A stretch of DNA of 64,000 bases. Source: Lutibacter citreus (GTDB taxonomy: Bacteria > Bacteroidota > Bacteroidia > Flavobacteriales > Flavobacteriaceae). The notes under the pieces are model-generated. The model was not told the DNA's origin. It saw nothing but the letters and a program-made list of their open reading frames with translations, and searched no databases. The translations under genes were made by a program, and so were the position numbers. The DNA is taken from the NCBI RefSeq assembly GCF_003260195.1, contig NZ_QEIH01000003.1:124001-188000 (forward strand), written 5' to 3'. Positions 49,952-60,154 of this stretch are shown here, piece after piece (the stretch's first letter is position 1; the number at the start of each line of letters is the position of its first letter).

Positions 49952-52732
49952 ATGAACACTTATAAAGACTACATCAAGCAGATCAAAGAAAGAAAAGGTC
50001 AAGGACTTCATCCACAGCCTATTGATGGTGCTGAATTGTTAAGCGAAATCATTGAGCAAATTAAAGATTTAAATAATGTAAATAGAGACGATTCTCTTAA
50101 CTTTTTTATCTATAATGTTTTACCCGGAACTACAAGTGCTGCAGTTGTAAAAGCTAAGTTTTTAAAGGAGATTATTTTAGGCCAATCAATAGTTAAAGAA
50201 ATTACGCCTTCTTTTGCTTTTGAACAATTATCTCATATGAAGGGGGGACCTTCCGTAGAAGTGCTATTAGATTTAGCTTTAGGAGATGATGCGCAAAATG
50301 CAAAAGCAGCGGCTGATGTTTTAAAAACACAAGTTTTTCTTTATGAGGCAGATACAGCTCGTTTAGAGAAAGCATTTAAAAGTGGTAACCAAATCGCTAA
50401 AGATATTATAGAGAGTTATGCGAAGGCAGAGTTTTTTACGAAACTTCCAGAGATTGATGAAGAGATTGAAATAGTAACTTTTGTTGCAGGGATAGGAGAT
50501 ATATCTACAGATTTACTTTCTCCTGGGGGTGATGCTCACTCTAGGTCAGATAGAGAGTTACATGGTCAGTGTTTATTTGAACATAATAAAGAGCAACAAA
50601 ATGAATTAATAGCCTTACAAAAACAACACCCAGATAAGCGAGTGATGCTAATTGCAGATAAAGGTACAATGGGAGTTGGTTCTTCTAGAATGTCTGGAGT
50701 AAATAATGTAGCATTATGGACTGGTATAAAATCAAGCCCTTATGTTCCATTTATTAATATAGCTCCGATTATTGCAGGAACAAATGGAATTTCTCCAATT
50801 TTCTTAACAACCGTTGGTGTAACAGGTGGTATTGGTATTGATTTAAAAAACTGGGTAAAAAAGAAAGATGCTGAAGGAAATACAGTTAGAGATGAAGCAG
50901 GAGAACCTGTTCTTGAAGAGGCATATTCTGTAGCAACTGGAACAGTACTTACTGTAAATACAAAAAAGAAAAAATTATATAAAGGAGATTTAGAGTTAAT
51001 GGATATTTCTGCTTCATTAACACCTCAAAAAGCTGAATTTATAAAAGCTAAAGGGTCATATTCAGTTGTATTTGGTAAAAAATTACAAACATTTGCTTCA
51101 AAAGTTTTAGGTATTGATGTAGTGCCAGTTTATGCAACATCAAAAGAAATTTCTATTGAAGGACAGGGTTTAACTGCAGTAGAAAAAATATTTAATAAAA
51201 ATGCCGTTGGTACAACTCCAGGTAAAATATTACATGCTGGTTCTGATGTTCGTGTAGAAGTAAATATTGTAGGTTCTCAAGATACTACAGGTTTAATGAC
51301 TTCTCAAGAATTAGAAATGATGGCCGCTACTATTATTTCGCCAATTGTTGATGGTGCTTACCAATCAGGTTGTCATACAGCTTCTGTTTGGGATAATAAA
51401 TCGAAAGCAAACATTCCTAGATTAATGAAATTTATGAATGATTTCGGCTTAATTACGGCAAGAGATCCTGAAAACAAATACAAACCAATGACGGATGTAA
51501 TTCATAAAGTTTTAAATGATATTACTATTGATGATTGGGCAATAATTATTGGGGGAGATTCTCATACAAGAATGTCTAAAGGTGTTGCTTTTGGTGCAGA
51601 TTCTGGTACTGTTGCTTTAGCACTTGCTACAGGTGAAGCGTCAATGCCAATTCCTGAGTCAGTAAAAGTTACATTTAAAGGGAATATGGCAAGTTACATG
51701 GATTTCCGTGATGTTGTGCATGCAACGCAGCAACAAATGCTTACTCAATTTGGTGGAGATAATGTTTTTCAAGGAAGAATCATTGAGGTGCATATTGGAA
51801 CCTTAACAGCAGATCAAGCATTTACATTTACAGATTGGACTGCAGAGATGAAAGCAAAAGCTTCTATCTGTATTTCTGAAGATGCTACTTTAATTGAATC
51901 TTTAGAGATTGCAAAAGGTAGAATTCAGATAATGATTGATAAAGGAATGGACAATCACTTAAATGTTCTTCAAGGATTAATTAATATAGCTAATAATAGA
52001 ATTAATGAAATTAAATCAGGTGAAAAACCGGCTTTAACTCCAGACGCAAATGCCAAGTATTTTGCTGAAGTTGAAATTGATTTAGATTTAATTGAAGAAC
52101 CAATGATTGCAGATCCAGATGTAAATAATGCAGATGTTTCTAAGAGATATACACATGATATCATTAGACAATTGTCATATTATGGAGGTACAAAACAAGT
52201 AGATCTTGGTTTTGTAGGATCTTGTATGGTACATAAAGGAGATATGAAAATATTGGCTCAAATGCTTAAAAATGTAGAAGAGCAATATGGTAAGGTAGAA
52301 TTTAAAGCTCCTCTTGTAGTTGCGCCACCAACTTATAATATTGTTGATGAATTAAAAGCAGAAGGTGATTGGGAAGTTCTAGTAAAATATTCAGGTTTCG
52401 AATTTGATGATAGTGCTCCAAAAGCAGTAGCGCGCACAGGATATGAAAATATGTTATATTTAGAGCGTCCAGGTTGTAATCTTTGTATGGGTAACCAAGA
52501 AAAAGCAGAACCAGGAGATACGGTAATGGCTACTTCAACTCGTTTATTCCAAGGAAGAGTTGTTAAAGATTCTAGTGAGAAAAAAGGAGAATCTTTACTT
52601 TCATCAACACCAGTGGTTGTATTGTCTACAATTTTAGGTAGAACTCCTAATTTGGCAGAATACAAAGCTGCAGTAAAAGGTATTAATCTTACTCAGTTTA
52701 CGCCTCCTCATAAGATGTTAGTAAGAGCATAA
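49952..52732 (+). CDS. acnB: Aconitate hydratase B / 2-methylisocitrate dehydratase
   Basis: Converts citrate to isocitrate in the TCA cycle and can act on 2-methylisocitrate. The 926-residue protein has the AcnB order: N-terminal HEAT-like domain (YKDYIKQIKERKGQGLHPQP, FLKEIILGQ), then the swivelling domain, then the Fe-S catalytic core with SPIVDGAYQSGCHTASVWD, GGDSHTRMSKGVAFGADSG, FVGSCMVHKGDM and the cluster cysteines in RPGCNLCMGNQEKA. Followed by its own terminator; a second aconitase lies 222 nt downstream. Confidence 0.95.
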   Translation: MNTYKDYIKQIKERKGQGLHPQPIDGAELLSEIIEQIKDLNNVNRDDSLNFFIYNVLPGTTSAAVVKAKFLKEIILGQSIVKEITPSFAFEQLSHMKGGPSVEVLLDLALGDDAQNAKAAADVLKTQVFLYEADTARLEKAFKSGNQIAKDIIESYAKAEFFTKLPEIDEEIEIVTFVAGIGDISTDLLSPGGDAHSRSDRELHGQCLFEHNKEQQNELIALQKQHPDKRVMLIADKGTMGVGSSRMSGVNNVALWTGIKSSPYVPFINIAPIIAGTNGISPIFLTTVGVTGGIGIDLKNWVKKKDAEGNTVRDEAGEPVLEEAYSVATGTVLTVNTKKKKLYKGDLELMDISASLTPQKAEFIKAKGSYSVVFGKKLQTFASKVLGIDVVPVYATSKEISIEGQGLTAVEKIFNKNAVGTTPGKILHAGSDVRVEVNIVGSQDTTGLMTSQELEMMAATIISPIVDGAYQSGCHTASVWDNKSKANIPRLMKFMNDFGLITARDPENKYKPMTDVIHKVLNDITIDDWAIIIGGDSHTRMSKGVAFGADSGTVALALATGEASMPIPESVKVTFKGNMASYMDFRDVVHATQQQMLTQFGGDNVFQGRIIEVHIGTLTADQAFTFTDWTAEMKAKASICISEDATLIESLEIAKGRIQIMIDKGMDNHLNVLQGLINIANNRINEIKSGEKPALTPDANAKYFAEVEIDLDLIEEPMIADPDVNNADVSKRYTHDIIRQLSYYGGTKQVDLGFVGSCMVHKGDMKILAQMLKNVEEQYGKVEFKAPLVVAPPTYNIVDELKAEGDWEVLVKYSGFEFDDSAPKAVARTGYENMLYLERPGCNLCMGNQEKAEPGDTVMATSTRLFQGRVVKDSSEKKGESLLSSTPVVVLSTILGRTPNLAEYKAAVKGINLTQFTPPHKMLVRA

Positions 52733-52756
52733 AGGAGTATAGTAAATTTTAATTCA

Positions 52757-52788
52757 AAAGCCTGAGTCTAAGACTCAGGCTTTTTTTG
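52757..52788 (+). terminator. acnB terminator
   Basis: The stem aaagcctgagtc / gactcaggcttt with a 4-nt loop and a T run, 25 nt after the stop. Confidence 0.8.
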
Positions 52789-52954
52789 TTTTTCTATTTA
52801 GTTTTTTTGTCATGATTATTTAACTTTTATAATCAATTTTTTCTATTTAACTATCAGTATTAAATCTTCTACAAGTCAAAAATCTACTAAAAAGAAATAA
52901 AATATTTTGTATATTGTGTTACTAAAATAGAATAACAAAAAAAATAGAAATCTT

Positions 52955-55222
52955 ATGGCTTTTGATATTGAAATGATTAAAAAAGTGTATTCAAACGTTG
53001 TACAGCGTGTTGATGCTGCTCGTGAACTTACAGGGAAACCTTTAACTTTAGCAGAAAAAATATTGTATTCACATTTGTGGGATGGAACGTCTAAAAGGGC
53101 ATTTGTAAGAGGTAAAGATTATGTAGATTTTGCACCCGATAGAATTGCATTACAAGATGCAACTGCACAAATGGCATTATTGCAGTTTATGCAAGCCGGA
53201 AAGAGTAAAGTTGCAGTTCCTACTACAACACATTGTGATCATTTAATTCAAGCTAAAAATGGAGCTAGTACAGATTTACAAACTGCTCTTAATACAAGTA
53301 ATGAAGTTTTTAACTTTTTAGAATCTGTTTCTAATAAATACGGATTAGGTTTTTGGAAACCAGGAGCAGGAATTATTCACCAAGTAGTTTTAGAAAATTA
53401 TGCATTTCCAGGAGGAATGATGATTGGTACAGATTCTCACACAGTTAATGCTGGTGGTTTAGGTATGGTTGCTATTGGTGTTGGAGGAGCAGATGCAGTA
53501 GATGTTATGGCAGGTATGGCTTGGGAATTAAAATTTCCTAAATTAATAGGTGTTAAGTTAATTGGTAAATTATCTGGTTGGACAGCACCAAAAGATGTTA
53601 TTTTAAAAGTAGCCGGTATTGTTTCTGCAAAAGGAGGAACAGGAGCAATTGTAGAATATTTTGGAGAAGGAGCAACTTCAATGTCTTGTACTGGTAAAGG
53701 TACAATTTGTAATATGGGAGCGGAAATAGGAGCTACAACTTCTACTTTTGGATATGATGATTCGATGGAACGTTATTTACGTGCTACAGATAGGAGCGAT
53801 GTTGCAGATGCTGCAAATAAAGTAAAAGATTATTTAACTGGTGATGCTGAAGTATATGCAAATCCAGAGCAATATTTTGACCAAGTAATTGAGATTAATT
53901 TATCAGAATTAAGTCCGTTATTAAACGGGCCTTTTACTCCAGATTTATCTACAAAAGCTGGTGCTGATATGACCGCTGCTGCTAATAAAAATGATTGGCC
54001 TTTAAAAGTAGAATGGGGATTAATAGGTTCTTGTACAAACTCTTCTTATGAAGATTTATCTAGAGCTTCTTCAATAGCACAACAAGCTATAGATAAAGGT
54101 TTAAAAATGAAATCAGAATTAGGTATTAATCCAGGTTCGGAAAAAGTAAGATATACTGCGGATAGAGATGGTATTATTGGAATCTTTGAAAAGTTAGATG
54201 CTAAAATATTTACAAATGCTTGTGGACCTTGTATTGGTCAATGGGCACGATATTCAGATCCATCAAATGCTCCTAAAAATTCAATAATACATTCATTTAA
54301 TAGAAACTTTGCAAAACGTGCAGATGGTAACCCAAACACACATGCATTTGTTGCTTCGCCAGAAATGGTTGCTGCAGTTGCTATTGCTGGTCGTTTAGAT
54401 TTTAATCCGATGACGGATAAGCTAATTAATGAGAAAGGAGAGGAAGTAATGTTAGATGAACCAACTGGATGGGAATTACCTCCAAAAGGTTTTGAAGTAA
54501 AAGACGATGGTTATTTAGCTCCAGAAGAAGATGGAAGCCATGTTAAAATCGCTGTTAAAGAAGATTCTCAAAGATTACAATTATTAGAGCCTTTTACTCC
54601 GTTAGGAAATGATTTAAGGGGTGTTAAATTATTAATAAAAGCTTTTGGAAAATGTACAACAGATCATATTTCAATGGCTGGACCTTGGTTAAGATATAGA
54701 GGTCATTTAGATAATATTTCTAATAATTGTTTAATTGGAGCAGTGAATGCTTTTGGTAAGAAAACAAATTTTGTTAAAAATCAATTAACAGGAGAGTTTG
54801 GAGGTGTACCAGATACTGCTAGAGCATACAAAGCTGCAGGAGTAAAATCAATTGTGGTTGGTGATCATAATTATGGTGAAGGATCTTCAAGAGAGCACGC
54901 AGCAATGGAACCTAGACATTTAGGTGTTGCGGCTGTTTTAGTAAAATCTTTTGCTCGTATTCATGAAACAAACTTAAAAAAACAGGGAATGTTAGGATTA
55001 ACATTTGCCAATGAAGAAGATTACGATTTAATACAAGAAGATGATACGTTTAACTTTTTAGATTTAAATAATTTTGCTGCGGGAGTACCTTTAACTATAG
55101 AAGTTGTTCACGCAGATGGTTCTAAAGATACAATTATTGCAAACCATACCTATAATCAAGGTCAAATAGAGTGGTACAATGAAGGTTCTGCATTAAACTT
55201 AATTAAAAAAGAAAACGCATAG
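52955..55222 (+). CDS. acnA: Aconitate hydratase, mitochondrial-type
   Basis: A second, structurally different aconitase of 755 residues, close to the length of the mitochondrial enzyme. Signatures are [38 protein letters not shown], the cluster cysteines in [11 protein letters not shown] and [12 protein letters not shown], and the C-terminal swivelling domain with [21 protein letters not shown]. It needs a 4Fe-4S cluster. It has its own intergenic region and terminator, so it may be controlled separately from acnB. Confidence 0.94.
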   Translation: MAFDIEMIKKVYSNVVQRVDAARELTGKPLTLAEKILYSHLWDGTSKRAFVRGKDYVDFAPDRIALQDATAQMALLQFMQAGKSKVAVPTTTHCDHLIQAKNGASTDLQTALNTSNEVFNFLESVSNKYGLGFWKPGAGIIHQVVLENYAFPGGMMIGTDSHTVNAGGLGMVAIGVGGADAVDVMAGMAWELKFPKLIGVKLIGKLSGWTAPKDVILKVAGIVSAKGGTGAIVEYFGEGATSMSCTGKGTICNMGAEIGATTSTFGYDDSMERYLRATDRSDVADAANKVKDYLTGDAEVYANPEQYFDQVIEINLSELSPLLNGPFTPDLSTKAGADMTAAANKNDWPLKVEWGLIGSCTNSSYEDLSRASSIAQQAIDKGLKMKSELGINPGSEKVRYTADRDGIIGIFEKLDAKIFTNACGPCIGQWARYSDPSNAPKNSIIHSFNRNFAKRADGNPNTHAFVASPEMVAAVAIAGRLDFNPMTDKLINEKGEEVMLDEPTGWELPPKGFEVKDDGYLAPEEDGSHVKIAVKEDSQRLQLLEPFTPLGNDLRGVKLLIKAFGKCTTDHISMAGPWLRYRGHLDNISNNCLIGAVNAFGKKTNFVKNQLTGEFGGVPDTARAYKAAGVKSIVVGDHNYGEGSSREHAAMEPRHLGVAAVLVKSFARIHETNLKKQGMLGLTFANEEDYDLIQEDDTFNFLDLNNFAAGVPLTIEVVHADGSKDTIIANHTYNQGQIEWYNEGSALNLIKKENA

Positions 55223-55249
55223 ATAGCATTAAAAATTTAATATTTTTTT

Positions 55250-55280
55250 AAAAAGGAGTGTTTTAAACACTCCTTTTTTT
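55250..55280 (+). terminator. acnA terminator
   Basis: aaaaaggagtgtt / aacactcctttttt is a near-perfect palindrome followed by T residues. Confidence 0.8.
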
Positions 55281-55622
55281 ATGCATTTTAAGGAGTGAGT
55301 GTATTATTATAAAAAAATTAACATGTAAATTGTTGAATTACAAGGTAAAAGAAATAAGATTTTAACCTTTTCATAAATAGATGGTGTAATTACCAAATTT
55401 TTTGTAACTTTTTTCTCTAAATTTAAATGTTGAATGAAATTGTTTACAGAAATGAAAACCATTAATTTAGTTACAATAACCACGGTTATAAAAATGATTT
55501 TCTTTCCTTTATTAAATAAAAAATTTAATTTTAATAGTAAACATATTCTGATTTAAATTTATAAGATTTAAAGGATAGTATATATAAGAAAATAAAGAAT
55601 AAATAAAATCGAATATAGTTTT
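55281..55622. other. Upstream region of the glycogen operon
   Basis: No gene or RNA was recognised. ATAACC-AC-GGTTAT at 55476-55489 is a perfect 6-bp inverted repeat with a 2-nt spacer, of the kind bound by LacI-type regulators. No convincing TAnnTTTG element was found close to the first start codon. Confidence 0.4.
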
Positions 55623-56825
55623 ATGAAAGCACTGTTTTACACAAAAGAATTTCCACCATATGTTTATGGAGGAGCAGGGGTACATGTTGAATATTTAGCA
55701 GCGGAATTGGAAAAATTAATGAAAGTTGATGTGCGTTGTTTTGGAGATCAAGATGATAAAAAAGATAATTTAACGGTAAAAGGCTTTCCATCTGATAATC
55801 CTGCTTTAAAAAATGCAGATAGTAAATTAAAAGCAGTTTTGCAGACTTTAAGTACTTGTATTGAAATGAACGCGGATAATATTGATGCAGATATAGTTCA
55901 TTGTCATACTTGGTACTCTCATTTTGCAGGTATTGTAGCAAAGTTGTGTTATGGTATTCCTCTTGTAATAACAACACATTCATTAGAGCCGTTAAGACCT
56001 TGGAAAAGAGAACAATTAGGAAGAGGATATGATGCTTCTTCTTGGATAGAGAAAACAGCAATTGAAATGGCAGATGCTTTAATTGCAGTTTCAGAAGAAA
56101 CAAAAGAAGATGTGAAAAAGCATTTTGATGTTGATGAAAATAAAATTAAAGTTATTTATAATGGAATTAACCTTACTGAATATACTGTAACAGATAAGTC
56201 TGATACATTAGATAAATATGGAATTAATCGAGCCAAACCATTTATTCTTTTTGTTGGTAGAATTACAAGACAAAAAGGAATTATTCATTTAGTAAATGCT
56301 ATTAAATATATAGATCCAGAAACACAAATTGTATTGTGTGCAGGAGCACCAGATACTCCTGAGATTTTAAAAGAAATGAAAGATAGCGTTGATGAAGTTA
56401 AAAAAACAAGAAAAAATGTAATTTGGATTGATGAAATGCTAGATAAACCAAGTATTATTCAATTATATTCGCATGCAGATGTTTTCTGTTGCCCATCAAT
56501 TTATGAACCGTTTGGAATAATAAATATTGAAGCAATGGCTTGTAATACAGCTGTTGTTGCTAGTGCAGTTGGAGGAATTAAAGAAGTTGTTGTTGATGGA
56601 GAAACTGGTATTTTAGTACCTGTACAGCAGCAGACAGAAGCTCCGTTTGAACCTATTAATCCAGATAAATTCGCAAAAGATTTAGCTAATGGTGTTAATA
56701 AATTAATAAACAATAAAGAGCTAAGAGATTCAATGGGAATAAAAGGAAGAAAAAGAGTAGAAGATCATTTTGATTGGGTAGCAATTGCTAAACAAGTAAA
56801 AGATTTATACCAATCTTTAATATAA
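55623..56825 (+). CDS. glgM: GT4 glycogen synthase of the GlgM (maltose-1-phosphate synthase) type
   Basis: A 400-residue GT4 glycosyltransferase. The start MKALFYTKEFPPYVYGGAGV and VRCFGD match the actinobacterial glycogen synthase family (GlgM) rather than the GT5 GlgA of E. coli. GlgM uses ADP-glucose and glucose-1-phosphate to make alpha-maltose-1-phosphate. The donor-binding half has FVGRITRQKGIIHLV and PSIYEPFGIINIEAMAC with the conserved E-x7-E. It heads the operon with glgC, glgE and glgB; the presence of glgE makes the GlgM function likely. Plain glycogen synthase activity remains the alternative. Confidence 0.85.
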   Translation: MKALFYTKEFPPYVYGGAGVHVEYLAAELEKLMKVDVRCFGDQDDKKDNLTVKGFPSDNPALKNADSKLKAVLQTLSTCIEMNADNIDADIVHCHTWYSHFAGIVAKLCYGIPLVITTHSLEPLRPWKREQLGRGYDASSWIEKTAIEMADALIAVSEETKEDVKKHFDVDENKIKVIYNGINLTEYTVTDKSDTLDKYGINRAKPFILFVGRITRQKGIIHLVNAIKYIDPETQIVLCAGAPDTPEILKEMKDSVDEVKKTRKNVIWIDEMLDKPSIIQLYSHADVFCCPSIYEPFGIINIEAMACNTAVVASAVGGIKEVVVDGETGILVPVQQQTEAPFEPINPDKFAKDLANGVNKLINNKELRDSMGIKGRKRVEDHFDWVAIAKQVKDLYQSLI

Positions 56826-56873
56826 AATCAACAAACAAGTTAATCAAATTTAAAAATATAAAAATTGGAAGAT

Positions 56874-58139
56874 ATGTCAGGAAGTAAAGTATTAGCAATT
56901 ATTTTAGGAGGGGGCCAAGGGTCCAGATTACATCCTTTAACACAGACAAGATCAAAACCAGCAGTACCTATTGCAGGAAAATATAGGTTAGTAGATATTC
57001 CAATCTCAAATTGTATAAATTCAGGCATTAAAAGAATGTTTGTATTAACACAGTTTAATTCAGCTTCTTTAAACAGGCACATAAAGAATACATATCACTT
57101 TAGTTTTTTTAGTTCTGCTTTTGTAGACGTATTAGCAGCCGAACAAACACCTGGTAATAAAGGATGGTTTCAAGGTACAGCGGATGCTGTTAGACAAAGT
57201 ATGCATCATTTTAAAAGAATTGATTATGATTATATGTTAATTCTTTCAGGTGATCAATTATATCAAATGGATTTTAACTATATGCTTAAGGCTCATAAAA
57301 AATCTAAAGCGGCAATATCTATTGCTACAATTCCAGTTAACGCTAAAGATGCAACCGAATTTGGTATTTTAAAAACCAATGATAAAAATGAAATAACTTC
57401 TTTTATTGAAAAACCAGCAGCAGAATTATTACCTGATTGGACTTCAAATGTAAGTGGTGAAATGCAATCTGAAGGAAGAAATTATTTAGCTTCAATGGGA
57501 ATTTATATTTTTAATAGAGAATTACTTGAAGAATTAATGGAAGACCCTAGTACTAATGATTTTGGTGGAGAAATTATTCCTCAAAGTATTGAAAAGGTGA
57601 AAGTTGTAAGTCATCAATTTGAAGGATATTGGACAGATATTGGAAATATAGATTCATTTTTTGAAGCAAATTTAGGATTAGCAGATGATTTTCCAAAATT
57701 TGATTTATATAGTAGAAAAAAACGTATTTATACACGTGCTAGAATGTTACCAACAACAAAAGTATCTGGTACAAATTTAAATAAAACAGTTATTGCTGAA
57801 GGTTGTATAATAAATGCAGCAAAGATTGAACATTGTGTAATTGGGATTCGCTCTAAAATAGATACAGAATCTACGGTTATAAATACCTATATGATGGGAA
57901 GTGATTATTATCAACCATTAGAAGAAATATTAGATGCTAATATTGTATCAATGGGAATAGGAAAAAGGTGTTTTATAAAGAATGCAATTTTAGATAAAAA
58001 TTGTTGCATAGGTGATGATGTTAGAATTAATGGAGGAAAACACTTAGAAAACGTAGATACTGATTCTTATGCAATAAAAGAAGGAATTGTTGTTATTAAA
58101 AAAGGAGCGATAATTCCTAATAGTTTTACACTTCAATAG
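56874..58139 (+). CDS. glgC: Glucose-1-phosphate adenylyltransferase
   Basis: Makes ADP-glucose from ATP and glucose-1-phosphate. The 421-residue protein has the nucleotidyltransferase signature IILGGGQGSRLHPLTQTRSK, KPAVPIAGKYRLVDIPISNC, the substrate loop GDQLYQMDF, FIEKP and the C-terminal left-handed beta-helix repeats (VIAEGCIINAAKIEHCVIG). The ATG at 56874 is chosen over an in-frame TTG 9 nt earlier. It lies 48 nt after glgM and 16 nt before glgE. Confidence 0.95.
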   Translation: MSGSKVLAIILGGGQGSRLHPLTQTRSKPAVPIAGKYRLVDIPISNCINSGIKRMFVLTQFNSASLNRHIKNTYHFSFFSSAFVDVLAAEQTPGNKGWFQGTADAVRQSMHHFKRIDYDYMLILSGDQLYQMDFNYMLKAHKKSKAAISIATIPVNAKDATEFGILKTNDKNEITSFIEKPAAELLPDWTSNVSGEMQSEGRNYLASMGIYIFNRELLEELMEDPSTNDFGGEIIPQSIEKVKVVSHQFEGYWTDIGNIDSFFEANLGLADDFPKFDLYSRKKRIYTRARMLPTTKVSGTNLNKTVIAEGCIINAAKIEHCVIGIRSKIDTESTVINTYMMGSDYYQPLEEILDANIVSMGIGKRCFIKNAILDKNCCIGDDVRINGGKHLENVDTDSYAIKEGIVVIKKGAIIPNSFTLQ

Positions 58140-58155
58140 AAAATAATTATAATTA

Positions 58156-60096
58156 ATGAAGAATCAAAGAAGAGTAGTAATAGAAAATATTTCTCCACAG
58201 ATTAATGGTGGAGAATTTTCTATTAAAAGAGTAGTTGGTGAAATTGTATCCGTAAATGTTGATTTATTAGTAGACGGTCATGATGTAATAGCAGGTTCAG
58301 TTCTTTATAAACATGAGAAAGAAAAAATATGGAGAGAATCTAGATTAAATGATGCCGGAGAAGATAATTGGACAGGCTCTTTTATTGTTGAAAAACAAGG
58401 AGTTTATGAATATAAGATAGAGGGATGGGTAGATTATGCTTTAAATTGGAGATATGGTACAATTAGAAAGATAGATGATCACCAACATGTATCTTCTGAA
58501 TTATTAGAAGGTGTAGAGTATTTAAATAAATTATTAAAAGTTATAGCAAATAAATCAGAAAAAGAATACATTTTAAGATTACAATATATATTTAAAAATA
58601 CAGAATGTTATAATGAATCTGTAAGAGAAGTTAAAAGTGAAGATTTATATAATTTATTTTTAAAATATCCTGAAAAAAAATTATCTAACGAATCAGAAAA
58701 ATTATCTGTTTATGTAGATAGGTTGAAAGCTAGATTTAGTACTTGGTACGAGTTTTTTCCTCGGTCTGCGTCTCAAATAGAAGGAGTTCATGGTACTTTT
58801 AAAGATTGTGAAAATTTACTTTCTAGAGTTTCTCAGATGGGATTTGATACATTATATTTTCCTCCTATACATCCTATTGGAGAAGTGAATAGAAAAGGAA
58901 AAAATAATACAACTACTGCATATGAAGGCGATGTAGGTTCTTGTTGGGGAATAGGATCAAAAGAAGGAGGGCATACCTCAATCCATCCACAACTAGGAAC
59001 TTTAGATGAATTTAAATCGTTGATTTGGAGGGCTAAAGAAATAGGTATTGAAATAGCAATGGATTATGCTTTGCAAGTTGCACCAGATCATCCATGGGTT
59101 ACTGAACACCCAAAATGGTTTAAATGGAGGCCAGATGGAACCGTTCAATATGCCGAGAACCCACCGAAAAAATATCAAGATATTTTACCTGTTTATTTTG
59201 AAACAAAGGAATATGAGAAATTATGGGATCAATGTTTGAGTGATTTAATTTATTGGATAGAATGTGGAGTTAATGTTTTTAGAATTGATAATCCGCATAC
59301 AAAACCATATTATTTTTGGAATTGGATAATTTCAAAAATTAAAAATAAATATCCGGATGTAATATTTTTAGCTGAAGCATTTACAAAACCAAAAGTGATG
59401 CATCAATTAGGAAAACAAGGTTTTACACAATCTTACACTTATTTTGCTTGGAGAAATAATAAACATGAACTTACTGAATATGTTGAGCAATTAACAAAAA
59501 CAGATATTAAAGAGTTTATGAGACCAAATTTTTGGCCAAATACTCCAGATATTAATCCTTTTCATTTACAAGGAGCAAATGAATCAAAACATATTCAAAG
59601 GTATGTTTTAGCAGCAACTTTAAGTTCAAATGTAGGAATATATGGTCCGGTGTTTGAGCAAATGATAAGTGGAGCAATACTAGGAAAAGAAGAATATATA
59701 AATTCTGAAAAATTTCAAATTTGTAAATACAATTGGCATAAGGAAAATAAAGTAACTCATATAATTTCACTTATAAATAATATACGAAGTAGACACGAAG
59801 CTTTACAGCAAACCAATAATATTAAATTTTGTAATATTGATAATGATCAAATTATAGCATTTTATAAATGGAATGATGATAAAACAAGTGAAATTTTAGT
59901 TGTTATAAGTTTAGATGATCATTACATGCAACAAGGATGGCTGCAATTGCCGCTTCACGAGTTGGGGATTTGGAAGGGGCATAATTTAACAGTAACAGAT
60001 TTAATTACTCATTCTGCATATGAATGGGCTGATGAATATAATTTTATTGAATTACATCCATCAATGTCATTTCATATTTTTGCAATTAATAAATAA
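58156..60096 (+). CDS. glgE: Alpha-1,4-glucan:maltose-1-phosphate maltosyltransferase GlgE
   Basis: A GH13 (subfamily 3) enzyme that extends alpha-glucan with maltosyl units from alpha-maltose-1-phosphate. The 646-residue protein has the GlgE signatures RFSTWYEFFPRSA, DHPWVTEHPKWFKWRPDGT, YAENPPKKYQDI, the nucleophile D378 in FRIDNPHTKPYYFW, the acid/base E407 in LAEAFTKPKVM, SYTYFAWR, and RPNFWPNTPDINPFHLQ. An N-terminal domain with beta-sandwich features (1-100) and inserted helical region precede the barrel. These motifs distinguish it from branching enzymes and amylases. Confidence 0.95.
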   Translation: MKNQRRVVIENISPQINGGEFSIKRVVGEIVSVNVDLLVDGHDVIAGSVLYKHEKEKIWRESRLNDAGEDNWTGSFIVEKQGVYEYKIEGWVDYALNWRYGTIRKIDDHQHVSSELLEGVEYLNKLLKVIANKSEKEYILRLQYIFKNTECYNESVREVKSEDLYNLFLKYPEKKLSNESEKLSVYVDRLKARFSTWYEFFPRSASQIEGVHGTFKDCENLLSRVSQMGFDTLYFPPIHPIGEVNRKGKNNTTTAYEGDVGSCWGIGSKEGGHTSIHPQLGTLDEFKSLIWRAKEIGIEIAMDYALQVAPDHPWVTEHPKWFKWRPDGTVQYAENPPKKYQDILPVYFETKEYEKLWDQCLSDLIYWIECGVNVFRIDNPHTKPYYFWNWIISKIKNKYPDVIFLAEAFTKPKVMHQLGKQGFTQSYTYFAWRNNKHELTEYVEQLTKTDIKEFMRPNFWPNTPDINPFHLQGANESKHIQRYVLAATLSSNVGIYGPVFEQMISGAILGKEEYINSEKFQICKYNWHKENKVTHIISLINNIRSRHEALQQTNNIKFCNIDNDQIIAFYKWNDDKTSEILVVISLDDHYMQQGWLQLPLHELGIWKGHNLTVTDLITHSAYEWADEYNFIELHPSMSFHIFAINK

Positions 60097-60154
60097 TTAA
60101 CCTAATTTAATTTATTCAAATTTTATATATAATTTGAACAAAAAAGATAATTTT

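Noticed and set aside
55621..56103. Minus-strand open frame of 160 codons
   Set aside because: It lies fully inside the glgM gene, its translation is Leu/His/Lys-rich low complexity, and the plus-strand protein has clear catalytic motifs.
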